A stretch of DNA of 37,934 bases. Source: Deltaproteobacteria bacterium (GTDB lineage: Bacteria > Myxococcota_A > Polyangia > GCA-2747355). A model generated the notes under the pieces. It was not told the origin of the DNA and did no database searches. It saw only the letters and a program-made list of their open reading frames with translations. The stretch is taken from assembly GCA_019314525.1 (NCBI GenBank), contig JAFCZD010000008.1, positions 1-37,934 on the forward strand, in the 5' to 3' direction. Shown here in pieces: positions 16,579-25,048 of the stretch; position 1 is the first letter of the stretch; each line of letters begins with the position of its first letter. The translations under genes and the position numbers were made by a program.

Positions 16579-17550
16579 ATGGCAGTTAAAAAATCTCGTT
16601 TCATCTGGTTTCGCGGCGAACTGGTGCCTTGGGACCAGGCCACCACCCATGTGCTGAGCCACGGGCTGCACTACGGTTCGTCGGTCTTCGAAGGCTTGCG
16701 CGCCTATGACACGTCAAAGGGCGCCGCCATCTTCCGCTTGCGCGACCACACGGCGCGCCTCTTCGATTCAGCCAAGATTCATCGCATGGAGCTGGGCTAC
16801 AGCGAGGATGAGATCAACGAGGCTTGCCGGACGGTGATTCGGGTTAACGGCCTGACGTCCGCGTATATACGCCCCATTGCCTATCGAGGGTTTGGAGATC
16901 TCAGCCTCACAGCGACCAAGAGCCCCGTAGAGGTCTCCATCGCGGCCTTCGAGTGGGGCGCGTACCTTGGCCAAGAGGCTCTCGAGCAGGGAGTCGATAC
17001 GTGCATCTCTTCATGGCGTCGGCCTTCCCCCGGAGCTGTGCCTTCTGCCGCCAAGGCTGGTGGAAACTACCTCGCGAATCAGCTCATCGGTAGCGAGGCT
17101 GTCCGCAATGGCTACGCCGAGGGCATCGCCCTGGACCACCTGGACTTCGTCTCCGAGGGTTCCGGGGAGAATATCTTTGTCATTCGCCGTGGAGAGATCG
17201 CCACCCCGCCAGCCTGGAGCAGCATCCTGCCAGGGCTGACGCGAGACTCTGTGATGCAGCTCGCCGACAGCCTCGGCTTGAGCATCGTGGAGCGCCCCAT
17301 CACGCGTCAGGAACTCTATATCGCCGATGAACTGTTTTTCACCGGGACCGCCGCTGAGATCACGCCCATTCGCTCCGTGGACGGCGTGGTCGTTGGTGAA
17401 GGAAAGCGCGGCCCCATGACCCAGGCATTCCAGGACGCCTTCTTTGGGCTCTTCAGTGGTGCGACACCCGATGGTTTTGGTTGGCTGGATTATGTCAAAC
17501 CAAAGGTACTCGAGGACGATGTCGATGAGGTCGAGGCACAAGTGGCTTGA
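16579..17550 (+). CDS. ilvE: Branched-chain amino acid aminotransferase
   Basis: PLP-dependent class IV aminotransferase that makes Val, Leu and Ile from their keto acids. 323 aa. ATG 16579 follows CAGGAG. Motifs: LSHGLHYGSSVFEGLRAY at about 26-43, and PLP-binding Lys159 in SAAKAGGNYLANQL. The EGSGENIF segment and the FFTGTAAEITPI block match BCAT signatures. It is the last branched-chain gene before the his genes, 70 bp upstream of hisG. Confidence 0.96.
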   Translation: MAVKKSRFIWFRGELVPWDQATTHVLSHGLHYGSSVFEGLRAYDTSKGAAIFRLRDHTARLFDSAKIHRMELGYSEDEINEACRTVIRVNGLTSAYIRPIAYRGFGDLSLTATKSPVEVSIAAFEWGAYLGQEALEQGVDTCISSWRRPSPGAVPSAAKAGGNYLANQLIGSEAVRNGYAEGIALDHLDFVSEGSGENIFVIRRGEIATPPAWSSILPGLTRDSVMQLADSLGLSIVERPITRQELYIADELFFTGTAAEITPIRSVDGVVVGEGKRGPMTQAFQDAFFGLFSGATPDGFGWLDYVKPKVLEDDVDEVEAQVA

Positions 17551-17620
17551 GAGTCAACAACATCACCTCTGTCGTGTTAGCTTCCATCGTAGTTATCCGT
17601 CGACCAAGGAGTAGAAGAGC

Positions 17621-18502
17621 ATGGTTCCAAACCCAGAAATAACGCCGCCCAGCCTGCGGGTCGCCCTGCCCAAGGGGCGAATGTACGAGGGCGTGGTCAA
17701 GCTCCTGGCTGGAGCGGGCATCGAGCTCCGCGCGAGCGGGCGCAGTTATCGACCGACGCTGAACCTGGAAGACGCTGAGGTGAAGCTGCTCAAACCGCAG
17801 AATATCGTCGAGATGCTGCACATGGGCTCACGGGATGTCGGTTTTGCGGGCGCGGATTGGGCGGCGGAGCTCAACGCGGATTTGCACGAGGTCCTGGATA
17901 TTGGGCTCGATCCCGTGCGCGTCGTGGCGGCGGCGCCCATCGCATTCCTGGAAGGCGGCGCGCTGCCGGACAAGCCCATGGTGGTGGTCTCTGAATACGA
18001 ACAGTTGACCAAGGCGTGGATCGCCCGCCGCGGTCTCGACGCGACGTTCCTCCGGGCGTATGGCGCCACGGAGGTCTTCCCCCCAGAAGACGCCGACGTG
18101 ATCGTTGACAATACCGCCACGGGCAGCACCTTGGTGGCGAACAAGCTGCAGATCGTCGATACCGTGATGACCTCTTCGACGCGCCTCTACGCCAGTCGCC
18201 AGGCCATGGCTGACCCAAGCCGGCGGACCCGCATCGAGGACTTGGCGTTGCTGCTGCGGGCTGTGCTTGCCGCACGAACGCGGGTGCTCATCGAGGTGAA
18301 TGTCTCCGCCGAGAGCTTGCCCAAGCTCTTGGAGATTGTGCCCTCCATGCGTGAGCCTACGGTTTCGAAGCTTGCGAGCGGGGGCGGATTTGCAGTGAAA
18401 GCCGCCGTGCCCCGCAACGAATTGCCCGTGCTGATCCCCCGCCTCAAAGCCGCCGGTGGATCCGACGTCATCGTCACCGCCCTTGCTCAGATCGTGGTAT
18501 GA
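17621..18502 (+). CDS. hisG: ATP phosphoribosyltransferase, long form
   Basis: First step of histidine synthesis, ATP plus PRPP. 293 aa, so the long hexameric type with a C-terminal ACT-like regulatory domain (about 225-293), which does not need HisZ. Motifs: RVALPKGRMYEG, DVGFAGADW, and the PRPP loop DVIVDNTATGSTLVANKL. ATG 17621 has AAGGAG upstream. It starts the his half of the cluster and overlaps the HAD gene by 4 bp. Feedback inhibition by histidine is expected for this form. Confidence 0.95.
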   Translation: MVPNPEITPPSLRVALPKGRMYEGVVKLLAGAGIELRASGRSYRPTLNLEDAEVKLLKPQNIVEMLHMGSRDVGFAGADWAAELNADLHEVLDIGLDPVRVVAAAPIAFLEGGALPDKPMVVVSEYEQLTKAWIARRGLDATFLRAYGATEVFPPEDADVIVDNTATGSTLVANKLQIVDTVMTSSTRLYASRQAMADPSRRTRIEDLALLLRAVLAARTRVLIEVNVSAESLPKLLEIVPSMREPTVSKLASGGGFAVKAAVPRNELPVLIPRLKAAGGSDVIVTALAQIVV

Positions 18503-19170
18503 GCATGGACCCTGAGGCGCTGCTCTTTGATATGGATGGGGTCCTCGCGGACGTTTCGCGCTCTTATCGCCAGGCCGTGCAAGCGACGGCGAAGAGCTAT
18601 GGGGTCACAGTGGATGGAGCCATGGTGGACATGGCGAAGCGCGCGGGTAATGCCAACGATGATTGGCAGCTCACCCAGCGCTTGATCGCTGAGCATGGGG
18701 GATTGCAGCACCCCCTTGATGAGGTGACGGCTCGCTTCGAGGCGCTCTATCAGGGAAGTGGAGATCAGCCCGGTCTACGCCAGGAGGAGACGCTAATCCC
18801 CTCCCGGAGCTTATTGTCAGAGCTGGCCGCGCGCTTGCCGTTGGCCATTGTCACCGGGCGACCGCGCGCTGACGCTGAGCGTTTTCTCGAGGAACAGCAG
18901 CTCCAGGAGACCTTCAGGGTCGTGATCTGTCGCGAGGATGGTCCTCTGAAACCTGACCCCACGGTGGTGCGCCTCGCCTGTGAAAAGCTCGGAGTCTCCC
19001 AAGCTTGGATGATTGGGGATACGCCTGACGACGTGCGGGCTGCTCGTGAGGCCGACGTGGTGCCCATGGGCATTTTGGCTCCTGGTGATACCAGCGCCGA
19101 TGCGCTCTGGGCCGCTGGCGCGAGCCGGGTGCTTACCAACCTTGATGAGTTGAAGGAGCTTCTGCCATGA
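18499..19170 (+). CDS. HAD-superfamily phosphatase, candidate histidinol-phosphate phosphatase
   Basis: 223 aa, HAD subfamily IA. Motif I is FDMDGV (nucleophile Asp11, Asp13), motif II VTGRPR, motif III the Lys in KPDP, and motif IV IGDTPDDVRAA. A helical cap lies between about 20 and 95. It resembles the phosphoglycolate-phosphatase-like HADs annotated near his genes in several phyla. It overlaps both hisG and hisB by 4 bp, and HisB here lacks a phosphatase domain. By context it is the best candidate for removing the phosphate from histidinol phosphate; this is inferred, not shown by sequence. Confidence 0.85.
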   Translation: MSMDPEALLFDMDGVLADVSRSYRQAVQATAKSYGVTVDGAMVDMAKRAGNANDDWQLTQRLIAEHGGLQHPLDEVTARFEALYQGSGDQPGLRQEETLIPSRSLLSELAARLPLAIVTGRPRADAERFLEEQQLQETFRVVICREDGPLKPDPTVVRLACEKLGVSQAWMIGDTPDDVRAAREADVVPMGILAPGDTSADALWAAGASRVLTNLDELKELLP

Positions 19171-19769
19171 GCGAAAAATCAACTGCCCCTCGCTCGGGGC
19201 AGGTTCGTCGTGTGACAAAGGAGACCGAGATCGAGCTCTCCTTGCAACTCGATGGATCGGGGGAGGTCGACGTTGACACGGGCATTGGCATCTTCGACCA
19301 TTTGTTGACGGCCCTGGCCTTCCACGCGCGCTTCGATCTGAGCTTGACTTGCCGCGGCGATATCCACGTCGATGACCACCACACGGTGGAAGATTGTGCC
19401 TTGGCGTGTGGTCAAGCGCTCCACGACGCTCTCGGCGATCGTGGGGGGATTACACGCTTCGGCTCGGCTCATGTGCCTTTGGATGAGGCTCTGGCTCGCG
19501 CCGTGGTGGACCTCTCTGGTCGCCCCGCCGCCGAGATCCACCTCGGCCTACACCGAGAGGCCATCGGCCCCTTGGCGTGTGAGAATATCACCCACTTCTT
19601 TACCTCCCTCGCCCAGGCGGCGAGGCTGGCGTTGCACGTGGACCTTCTGCGGGGTGAAAACGACCACCATCGAGCTGAGGCGGCCTTCAAGGCGACGGCC
19701 TTGGCGTTGCGGCAAGCCGTCGCGCCCATGGGCACGTCCCAGATTCTCAGCACCAAAGGCGTGCTTTGA
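19167..19769 (+). CDS. hisB: Imidazoleglycerol-phosphate dehydratase (monofunctional)
   Basis: Mn-dependent dehydratase of histidine synthesis. 200 aa, IGPD domain only, with none of the N-terminal HAD domain of enteric HisB. The repeated metal motifs are DDHHTVED (His71, His72, Glu75) and NDHHRAEAAFKA (His167, His168, Glu171). It overlaps neighbours on both sides. Confidence 0.96.
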   Translation: MSEKSTAPRSGQVRRVTKETEIELSLQLDGSGEVDVDTGIGIFDHLLTALAFHARFDLSLTCRGDIHVDDHHTVEDCALACGQALHDALGDRGGITRFGSAHVPLDEALARAVVDLSGRPAAEIHLGLHREAIGPLACENITHFFTSLAQAARLALHVDLLRGENDHHRAEAAFKATALALRQAVAPMGTSQILSTKGVL

Positions 19770-20380
19770 TGGCGGACTCGGGCGGCGTCACGGTGTTGCG
19801 CACGGGCGCCGCCAACCTCGCCTCGGTGGTGGCAGCTCTTGAGCGAGCGCAACAAACCATTCGCTGGGCGGACTCAGCACAGGATGTTGTCGACGCCGGT
19901 CATGTGGTGCTGCCCGGCGTGGGCGCCTTTGGGCCGGCCATGGCGCGCTTGCGAGCGGACGGGTTTGTGCAGGCCTTGCGCACACGCATAGAGCAAGGGC
20001 AGCCAACCTTGGCCGTCTGCCTTGGTTTGCAGCTCCTCGGTGCTGGGAGTGATGAAAGCCCCAATGTGGAGGGCCTTGGCGTCTTTTCTCAACGGGCGGT
20101 CGCTTTTGGCGGGGGCTTGAGAGTGCCCCAATTGGGGTGGAATCGGGTTGAGCCCGCCGGTGATTGGCTCACATCCGACTACGCCTACTTTGCCAATTCG
20201 TATTTTCTCGCGGAGGCGCCCGTGGGCTGGGCTGCCGCCTATTCGACCTATGGATCACAGCGCTTGGTGGCTGCTATCGGTCGCCGTGGTGTGCTCGCTT
20301 GTCAATTTCACCCCGAACTCTCGGGGCCTTGGGGTCAGGCCCTCGTGGAGCGTTGGCTCGCTGGAGGCTGGCCATGTTGA
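19769..20380 (+). CDS. hisH: Imidazole glycerol phosphate synthase, glutaminase subunit
   Basis: Class I glutamine amidotransferase that supplies ammonia to HisF. ATG 19769 overlaps the hisB stop by one base; an in-frame TTG three bases earlier is less likely. 203 aa. Catalytic triad: Cys84 in AVCLGLQLL, His181 and Glu183 in CQFHPEL. The oxyanion segment LPGVGAFG is present. It overlaps hisF by 7 bp, suiting stoichiometric production. Confidence 0.95.
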   Translation: MADSGGVTVLRTGAANLASVVAALERAQQTIRWADSAQDVVDAGHVVLPGVGAFGPAMARLRADGFVQALRTRIEQGQPTLAVCLGLQLLGAGSDESPNVEGLGVFSQRAVAFGGGLRVPQLGWNRVEPAGDWLTSDYAYFANSYFLAEAPVGWAAAYSTYGSQRLVAAIGRRGVLACQFHPELSGPWGQALVERWLAGGWPC

Positions 20381-21156
20381 CGCGGCGAATTATCCCCTGC
20401 CTGGATGTGGCCCACGGCCGCGTGGTCAAAGGCATACGTTTCAGCGGGCTGCGAGACGCAGGTGATCCCGTGGAGCGTGCACGCGCGTACCAGCAACAAG
20501 GGGGCGATGAGCTGGTGGTGCTGGACGTCGCTGCGACGGTGGAGGCTCGAGCACACCATCTGCAGGTGTTGCGGGATATGCGTCACGCGTTGATGATCCC
20601 TCTTACTGCGGGCGGCGGCGTCAAGGGCATCGACGACGCTGCGGCGCTCTTGGAGGCTGGGGCTGACAAGGTGGCCGTGAACACCGCGGCCGTAGAGCGT
20701 CCTGAGCTGCTCGTGGAACTCGCAGAGCGTTTTGGCCGTCAATGTGTAGTGGTGGCCATTGACGCCCGTCGCCTCAAGGCTGACGCTCCTGTGCCTGGCG
20801 CTCCTGTGCCTGATTGGGAGGTCGTGATTCGCGCTGGGACCACCTCCTGCGGGCGGGACGCCTTGGAGTGGGCTGAGGAGGCGACGACCCTTGGTGCTGG
20901 TGAGATCCTCCTGACGAGCTGGGACCGTGACGGGACGCGTTTGGGTTATGACCTGGAGTTGATCACGGCAGTGCACGCACGAGTGGGCACGCCGATCATT
21001 GCCTCTGGCGGAGCTGCTACGGTGGAGCACCTCGCCGAGGCCTTCGCCGCCGGCGCCGACGCCGTCTTGGCGGCTTCAATCTTTCATGACCACGAGACGA
21101 CCGTCTCACAGATCAAAGACGATCTACACCAACTGGGGATAGAGGTTCGACGATGA
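20374..21156 (+). CDS. hisF: Imidazole glycerol phosphate synthase, cyclase subunit
   Basis: TIM barrel that forms imidazoleglycerol phosphate and AICAR. The start is ATG 20374 ([12 protein letters not shown]), 260 aa; the open frame upstream lies inside hisH. The catalytic Asp11 and Asp130 fall at their canonical positions. Phosphate-binding loops are seen in [12 protein letters not shown] and [14 protein letters not shown] short insert with repeated Ala-Pro-Val-Pro occurs at about 136-146. It overlaps the next gene by 4 bp. Confidence 0.96.
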   Translation: MLTRRIIPCLDVAHGRVVKGIRFSGLRDAGDPVERARAYQQQGGDELVVLDVAATVEARAHHLQVLRDMRHALMIPLTAGGGVKGIDDAAALLEAGADKVAVNTAAVERPELLVELAERFGRQCVVVAIDARRLKADAPVPGAPVPDWEVVIRAGTTSCGRDALEWAEEATTLGAGEILLTSWDRDGTRLGYDLELITAVHARVGTPIIASGGAATVEHLAEAFAAGADAVLAASIFHDHETTVSQIKDDLHQLGIEVRR

Positions 21157-22409
21157 TCATACCCTCCATCGACATCATGGATGGCCGCGCAGTGCAACTC
21201 ATCGGCGGCAAAGAAAAGGCCTTGGACGGGGGCTGCCCCTTCGAGGTGGCTGAGCGCTTCTCTATCGCTGGACCCATGGCGGTGATCGACCTCGACGCGG
21301 CCATGGGGCGCGGTGAAAATCGCGAGGTCATCGAGGGGCTCATCGCAAAATACCGCTGTCGGGTGGGCGGAGGGATCCGCTCTGTAGAAGCGGCCTTGCG
21401 CTGGCTCGACGCAGGCGCTGAGCGGGTGATTTTGGGTACGGCCGCCACGCCCGAGGTCCTTGAGCAGTTGCCTCGTGAGCGCGTCATCGCGGCCCTCGAC
21501 GCTGTGCATGGCGAGGTGGTCGTGGAGGGTTGGCAGAAGGCCACCGGGGTTCAGGTGGAGGAGCAACTCCAACGCCTCTTGCCTTTTTGTGGCGGTTTCC
21601 TTTTGACCTTTGTGGAACTCGAGGGGCGCCTGGGTGGCACAGACCTGCAGCGCGCCAAGGCCCTCGCGGCGATCTGTGGCGATCAGGCCCAGGTGACCAT
21701 CGCCGGGGGTGTGACGAGGGCAGACGAGGTGAGCGCCCTCGACACGTTGGGCTGCGATGCTCAGGTGGGCATGGCGCTCTACAACGGGCAGCTGCCTTTG
21801 GGCGACGGTATCTCTGCGCCCATGCGAAGTGACCGCCCCGACGGCCTCTGGCCGACGGTCGTTTGCGATGAGATGGGTCAGGTCTTAGGGCTTGTTTATT
21901 CCAACGCCGAGAGCGTGCGTAGGGCGGTTGAGACACAGAAGGGAGTCTATTGGTCCCGTCGTCGTGGGCTCTGGGAAAAGGGAAAGACCTCCGGTGATAC
22001 TCAGCAGCTCTTGCGCATCGATCTGGACTGTGACCGAGACGCGCTGCGTTTCTGGGTGCGCCAAGAGGGCGGTGGTTTTTGCCACGAGGGTACAACAAGC
22101 TGTTTTGGCGCTTCAGGCGGTTTTGCCGCGCTGCAGCGTACCTTACGTCAGCGCGTCGCTGGGGCTGAGCCGGGGTCGTATACACGGAAGTTGGTGGAGG
22201 ACCCAACGCTGCTTGCGGCCAAGCTCGCCGAAGAGGCCCAGGAGCTGGCAGAGGCTAACACGGGTGATGAGGTCGCCTGGGAGGCGGCGGATGTGATCTA
22301 TTTTGCGGCTGTGGCCATGGCCAGAGCGGGCGTTGGCTTCGAGCAGGTGGAGCGGGAGCTCGACCGCCGCGCCTTGACCGTTCGCCGTCGCTCGGAGCAG
22401 AAGAAATGA
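21153..22409 (+). CDS. hisA: Trifunctional HisA-HisI-HisE fusion
   Basis: 418 aa in one uninterrupted frame. Residues 1-215 are the HisA ProFAR isomerase TIM barrel: Asp7 in IPSIDIMDGRAVQL, catalytic-type Asp116 in AALDAVHGEVVVEGW, and the Thr152 loop. Residues about 225-318 are HisI, phosphoribosyl-AMP cyclohydrolase: SRRRGLWEKGKTSGDTQ, metal triad D292-C-D294-R-D296, Zn cysteines Cys310 and Cys317. Residues about 322-405 are HisE, phosphoribosyl-ATP pyrophosphohydrolase: KLAEEAQELAEA and WEAADVIYF acidic metal motifs. The protein should carry out steps 2, 3 and 4 of histidine synthesis in sequence. HisIE fusions are common; HisA joined to them is unusual. It overlaps hisF and hisD by 4 bp each. 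Confidence 0.93.
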   Translation: MIIPSIDIMDGRAVQLIGGKEKALDGGCPFEVAERFSIAGPMAVIDLDAAMGRGENREVIEGLIAKYRCRVGGGIRSVEAALRWLDAGAERVILGTAATPEVLEQLPRERVIAALDAVHGEVVVEGWQKATGVQVEEQLQRLLPFCGGFLLTFVELEGRLGGTDLQRAKALAAICGDQAQVTIAGGVTRADEVSALDTLGCDAQVGMALYNGQLPLGDGISAPMRSDRPDGLWPTVVCDEMGQVLGLVYSNAESVRRAVETQKGVYWSRRRGLWEKGKTSGDTQQLLRIDLDCDRDALRFWVRQEGGGFCHEGTTSCFGASGGFAALQRTLRQRVAGAEPGSYTRKLVEDPTLLAAKLAEEAQELAEANTGDEVAWEAADVIYFAAVAMARAGVGFEQVERELDRRALTVRRRSEQKK

Positions 22410-23668
22410 CGCTCAAGCGGGTTTGCAAAGACGAAGTGCAGGCGGTGGCCCGGCGTGGCTTGCCCGAAGAGACGCTCCAGCAGGCTGCGGTCATCGTAGA
22501 GGATGTGCGGCGCGAGGGGGAGGTGGCCCTGCGCCGGTGGTCCGAGGAGCTTGGAGATCTCGACTCAGGATCCGAGGCGCCTTTGATTTGGACGCCGAAG
22601 TCCCTTGGGGCTGAAGCGGACGCTCTCGATGCCGTTTCGCGCGCAGTTTTGGAGCGCGGGGCGGAGCGGGTGCGATGTTTCGCCCAAGCGCAGCGGGAGG
22701 CCCTCTCGCCAGTGGAGGTTTCTATCCCGGGAGGAGCTGCGGGCCATGAGGTATTGCCCGTGGAGGCGGCAGGCTGTTATGCGCCGGGCGGGCGCTTTCC
22801 GCTGCCCTCCACGGTGCTGATGACCGCCGTGACTGCGCGAGTTGCCGGTGTCGCACAAGTCTGGGTGGCGTCTCCTCGTCCCACCCTCGAGACGTTGGCT
22901 GCGGCCTTTTTGGCAGGTGTGGACGGGCTGCTCGCGGTGGGTGGGGCTCAGGCAGTGGCGGCCATGGCCCTCGGTGTGGGCGGGCTTCCTCGGTGCGATG
23001 TGGTCGTGGGTCCAGGCAACCGCTGGGTGACCGCCGCGAAGCAGCTGCTTTTTGGGCAGGTGGGCGTCGATATGCTGGCAGGTCCCACAGAGCTTCTGGT
23101 GCTCGCCGACAAGGACGCCAACGCCCAGTTGGTGGCTGCGGACTTGCTGGGGCAGGCCGAGCACGATGTGGACGCGATGCCGATCTTGGTCTCGACCTCG
23201 GAGGCCTTGGTGGTCGCGGTGGAGCAGGCGCTCGCAGCTCAGTTGGAGGACTTGAGCACGCGAGAGATCGCGCGAGTCGCCCTCGACAACGGCTTCGCCG
23301 TTGTGGTGCGAGATACCGCCGAGGCGGTGGCGGTGGCCGACCAGCTCGCACCAGAGCACCTGCAGATCTCCATGGTGAACGCCGCCGAGGTGGCCACTGA
23401 ATGTCGCCACGCCGGTGCTCTATTCATCGGGGAAGGCAGCGCCGAGGTGCTCGGGGATTATTGCGCTGGACCCAACCACACCCTGCCCACCGTGCAGGGG
23501 GCGCGGCATCGCGGAGGGCTCTCGGTCTTCGATTTTTTGAGGGTCCGAACCTGGCTGCGTATTGACGATTCACTGCAAGCCGCGGAGCTTTATAAGGACG
23601 CAGCCCAGCTCGCTCAGATGGAGGGCCTCGCAGGTCATGAACGTGCCGCGAAGTTGCGAGGAGGCTAG
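22406..23668 (+). CDS. hisD: Histidinol dehydrogenase
   Basis: Zn-dependent four-electron oxidation of histidinol to histidine, the last steps of the pathway. 420 aa. Motifs: GCYAPGGRFPLPSTVLMTA, VVGPGNRWVTAAKQ, AGPTELLVLAD, the GQAEHDVDA Zn/substrate segment, APEHLQ and the C-terminal GPNHTLPT. The ATG overlaps the fusion gene stop. It is the last gene of the supercluster; hisC is not present in the cluster. Confidence 0.96.
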   Translation: MTLKRVCKDEVQAVARRGLPEETLQQAAVIVEDVRREGEVALRRWSEELGDLDSGSEAPLIWTPKSLGAEADALDAVSRAVLERGAERVRCFAQAQREALSPVEVSIPGGAAGHEVLPVEAAGCYAPGGRFPLPSTVLMTAVTARVAGVAQVWVASPRPTLETLAAAFLAGVDGLLAVGGAQAVAAMALGVGGLPRCDVVVGPGNRWVTAAKQLLFGQVGVDMLAGPTELLVLADKDANAQLVAADLLGQAEHDVDAMPILVSTSEALVVAVEQALAAQLEDLSTREIARVALDNGFAVVVRDTAEAVAVADQLAPEHLQISMVNAAEVATECRHAGALFIGEGSAEVLGDYCAGPNHTLPTVQGARHRGGLSVFDFLRVRTWLRIDDSLQAAELYKDAAQLAQMEGLAGHERAAKLRGG

Positions 23669-23688
23669 ACGTTCGCCGCGTAAGTCGC
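23665..23688 (+). repeat. Dispersed 24-bp motif, copy B (after hisD)
   Basis: Starts on the hisD stop region and matches copy C (24891-24914, opposite strand) at 21 of 24 positions. Copies B and C lie as inverted repeats on either side of the glycosyltransferase gene. It includes a TTCGC...GCGAA inverted arm. There is no T-run, so it is not a standard terminator. Confidence 0.5.
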
Positions 23689-23704
23689 GAATCAGAAGGC
23701 CTGA

Positions 23705-24865
23705 TCAGCTGTGATAGCTCTGCAGCATTTGATCGGCGATGACGTTCCAGTTGAAGGCTTCCTCTGCTGCCACGCGACCGTTGCCTCCCATCCAGCGTGC
23801 CCACTCGAAGTTGGTGAAGAGGGTGCCCAGGCCCCAGGCCACAGACTCCGGATGGGGCGAGATCTTCAACCCATTGACCTCATGCCAGACAAACTCATTG
23901 GGGCCACCGTTGATTGTGGCGACCACAGGCTTTCCTGCGCTCCACGCTTCGAGCACGACGATGCCAAAAGGTTCGTTGCGGCTTGGCACGCAGACCACGT
24001 CACAGGCCTTGAAGAGCGCTTGCAACTCACCTCCGGATTTATGGCCGATGAAGCGTGTGGCGTGGGCCACGCCTAGCTCGTGGGCGCGGCGTTCGCACTG
24101 GCCGCGCAGCTCACCGTCACCCGCGAAGACAAATTTGGTGAGGGGGTGGTGGTGCAACACCATGGGGATCGCCTCCACCAGGATGTCAGGCCCCTTTTGC
24201 TCCACGAGGCGCCCCGCAAAGAGCACCATAGGATCGATGGGGCCCGTGCTGTAGCGCGCCTTGATCTCGCCAGGATCGAGCCAGCCGTCGAAGTGGTTGG
24301 GGTTGACGGCGTTGTAGACGACGTCGACTTTCCAGTCGGGGACCTCGTACATCCAGCAGACTTCGCCCTTGAGGGCGCCGGAGACGGCGACGACGCGGTC
24401 CGCCCAATACGTCGCGGCGCGCTCTTGCTCGCGTACGTCCTGTGACTGGCCCGCGTGGAAGACGTTGCCACAGCGACCATATTCGGTGGAGTGGATCGTG
24501 AAGATGCCCTTGCGACCGCGCCCCTGTTTGATCCAGATCATCGCGTTGGCGGCCAACCAGTCGTGGGCGTGGATCACGTCAAAGGGCGTGCCCATATAAT
24601 CCTCGGTAGCGAAGACGTGATCGACGAAGGACTGGCACATGCCGTGGATCTCATCGATGAAGTCTGGCTTGAGGTAAAACGGGCAGCGGTGGTAGTGGAC
24701 ACCATGGATGTCCTGGTAATGAGGCTGACCCGCAGCCATGCGGGTGAAGATATGCACCTCGTGGCCTTTGCGCTGTAGCGCCGCGGCCAGTTCAGTGACA
24801 TGAACCCCAACCCCACCGACAGAGATGGAGTGCAAAGACTCCCATGAGAGCATTGCGATTTTCAT
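23705..24865 (-). CDS. GT4-family glycosyltransferase, glycogen/starch synthase-like
   Basis: 386 aa GT-B retaining glycosyltransferase. The N-terminal domain carries SVGGVGVHVTELAAAL (donor/acceptor loop, residues 15-30) and VIHAHDW (98-103). The C-terminal donor domain has FAGRLVEQKGPDILVEA (216-232) and the E-x7-E motif Glu298...Glu306 (NEPFGIVVLEAW). It resembles the short GT4 glycogen synthases rather than classical GlgA of about 480 aa. With the dikinases upstream and glgX on the other side of the ilv-his cluster, an alpha-glucan role is likely, although other GT4 donors are possible. It is convergent with hisD. GGAGG precedes the ATG. Confidence 0.85.
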   Translation of the reverse strand: MKIAMLSWESLHSISVGGVGVHVTELAAALQRKGHEVHIFTRMAAGQPHYQDIHGVHYHRCPFYLKPDFIDEIHGMCQSFVDHVFATEDYMGTPFDVIHAHDWLAANAMIWIKQGRGRKGIFTIHSTEYGRCGNVFHAGQSQDVREQERAATYWADRVVAVSGALKGEVCWMYEVPDWKVDVVYNAVNPNHFDGWLDPGEIKARYSTGPIDPMVLFAGRLVEQKGPDILVEAIPMVLHHHPLTKFVFAGDGELRGQCERRAHELGVAHATRFIGHKSGGELQALFKACDVVCVPSRNEPFGIVVLEAWSAGKPVVATINGGPNEFVWHEVNGLKISPHPESVAWGLGTLFTNFEWARWMGGNGRVAAEEAFNWNVIADQMLQSYHS

Positions 24866-24890
24866 GGACCCTCCAGCGTTACATATCCGG

Positions 24891-24914
24891 GCGACTTACG
24901 CCGCCAACGTCTAG
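24891..24914 (-). repeat. Dispersed 24-bp motif, copy C (upstream of the glycosyltransferase)
   Basis: In the sense of the glycosyltransferase gene it ends 25 bases before the ATG, almost the same distance as copy A before leuA (22 bases). It could overlap a -35 region (TTGGCG, 16 bases, TATGTA), which is a weak promoter match. Confidence 0.45.
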
Positions 24915-25048
24915 CAACTCATGTGCCAGGCACGTGGAAGCCCGAAGTTGATAGATCTACGCGCTAAAAAGGCAAGAGGTATTGGCGTGATGTTGTGCCC
25001 TACAACCTTTTTCGGCCTAGTTATTCAGGGAGGACACATGAGGGGTTG

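Noticed and set aside
21484-22206. 240-codon Arg/Pro-rich minus-strand frame opposite hisAIE
   Set aside because: Typical GC-rich antisense frame with extreme Arg/Pro content and no recognisable domain.
23669-23704. Intrinsic terminator between hisD and the convergent glycosyltransferase gene
   Set aside because: A weak inverted repeat is present but there is no T-run on either strand, so no terminator can be claimed.
24866-25048. Small gene between the PWD-like gene and the glycosyltransferase
   Set aside because: No frame with a ribosome binding site; the region holds only repeat copy C, a weak promoter-like pair and a 5-bp GTGCC/GGCAC inverted repeat.
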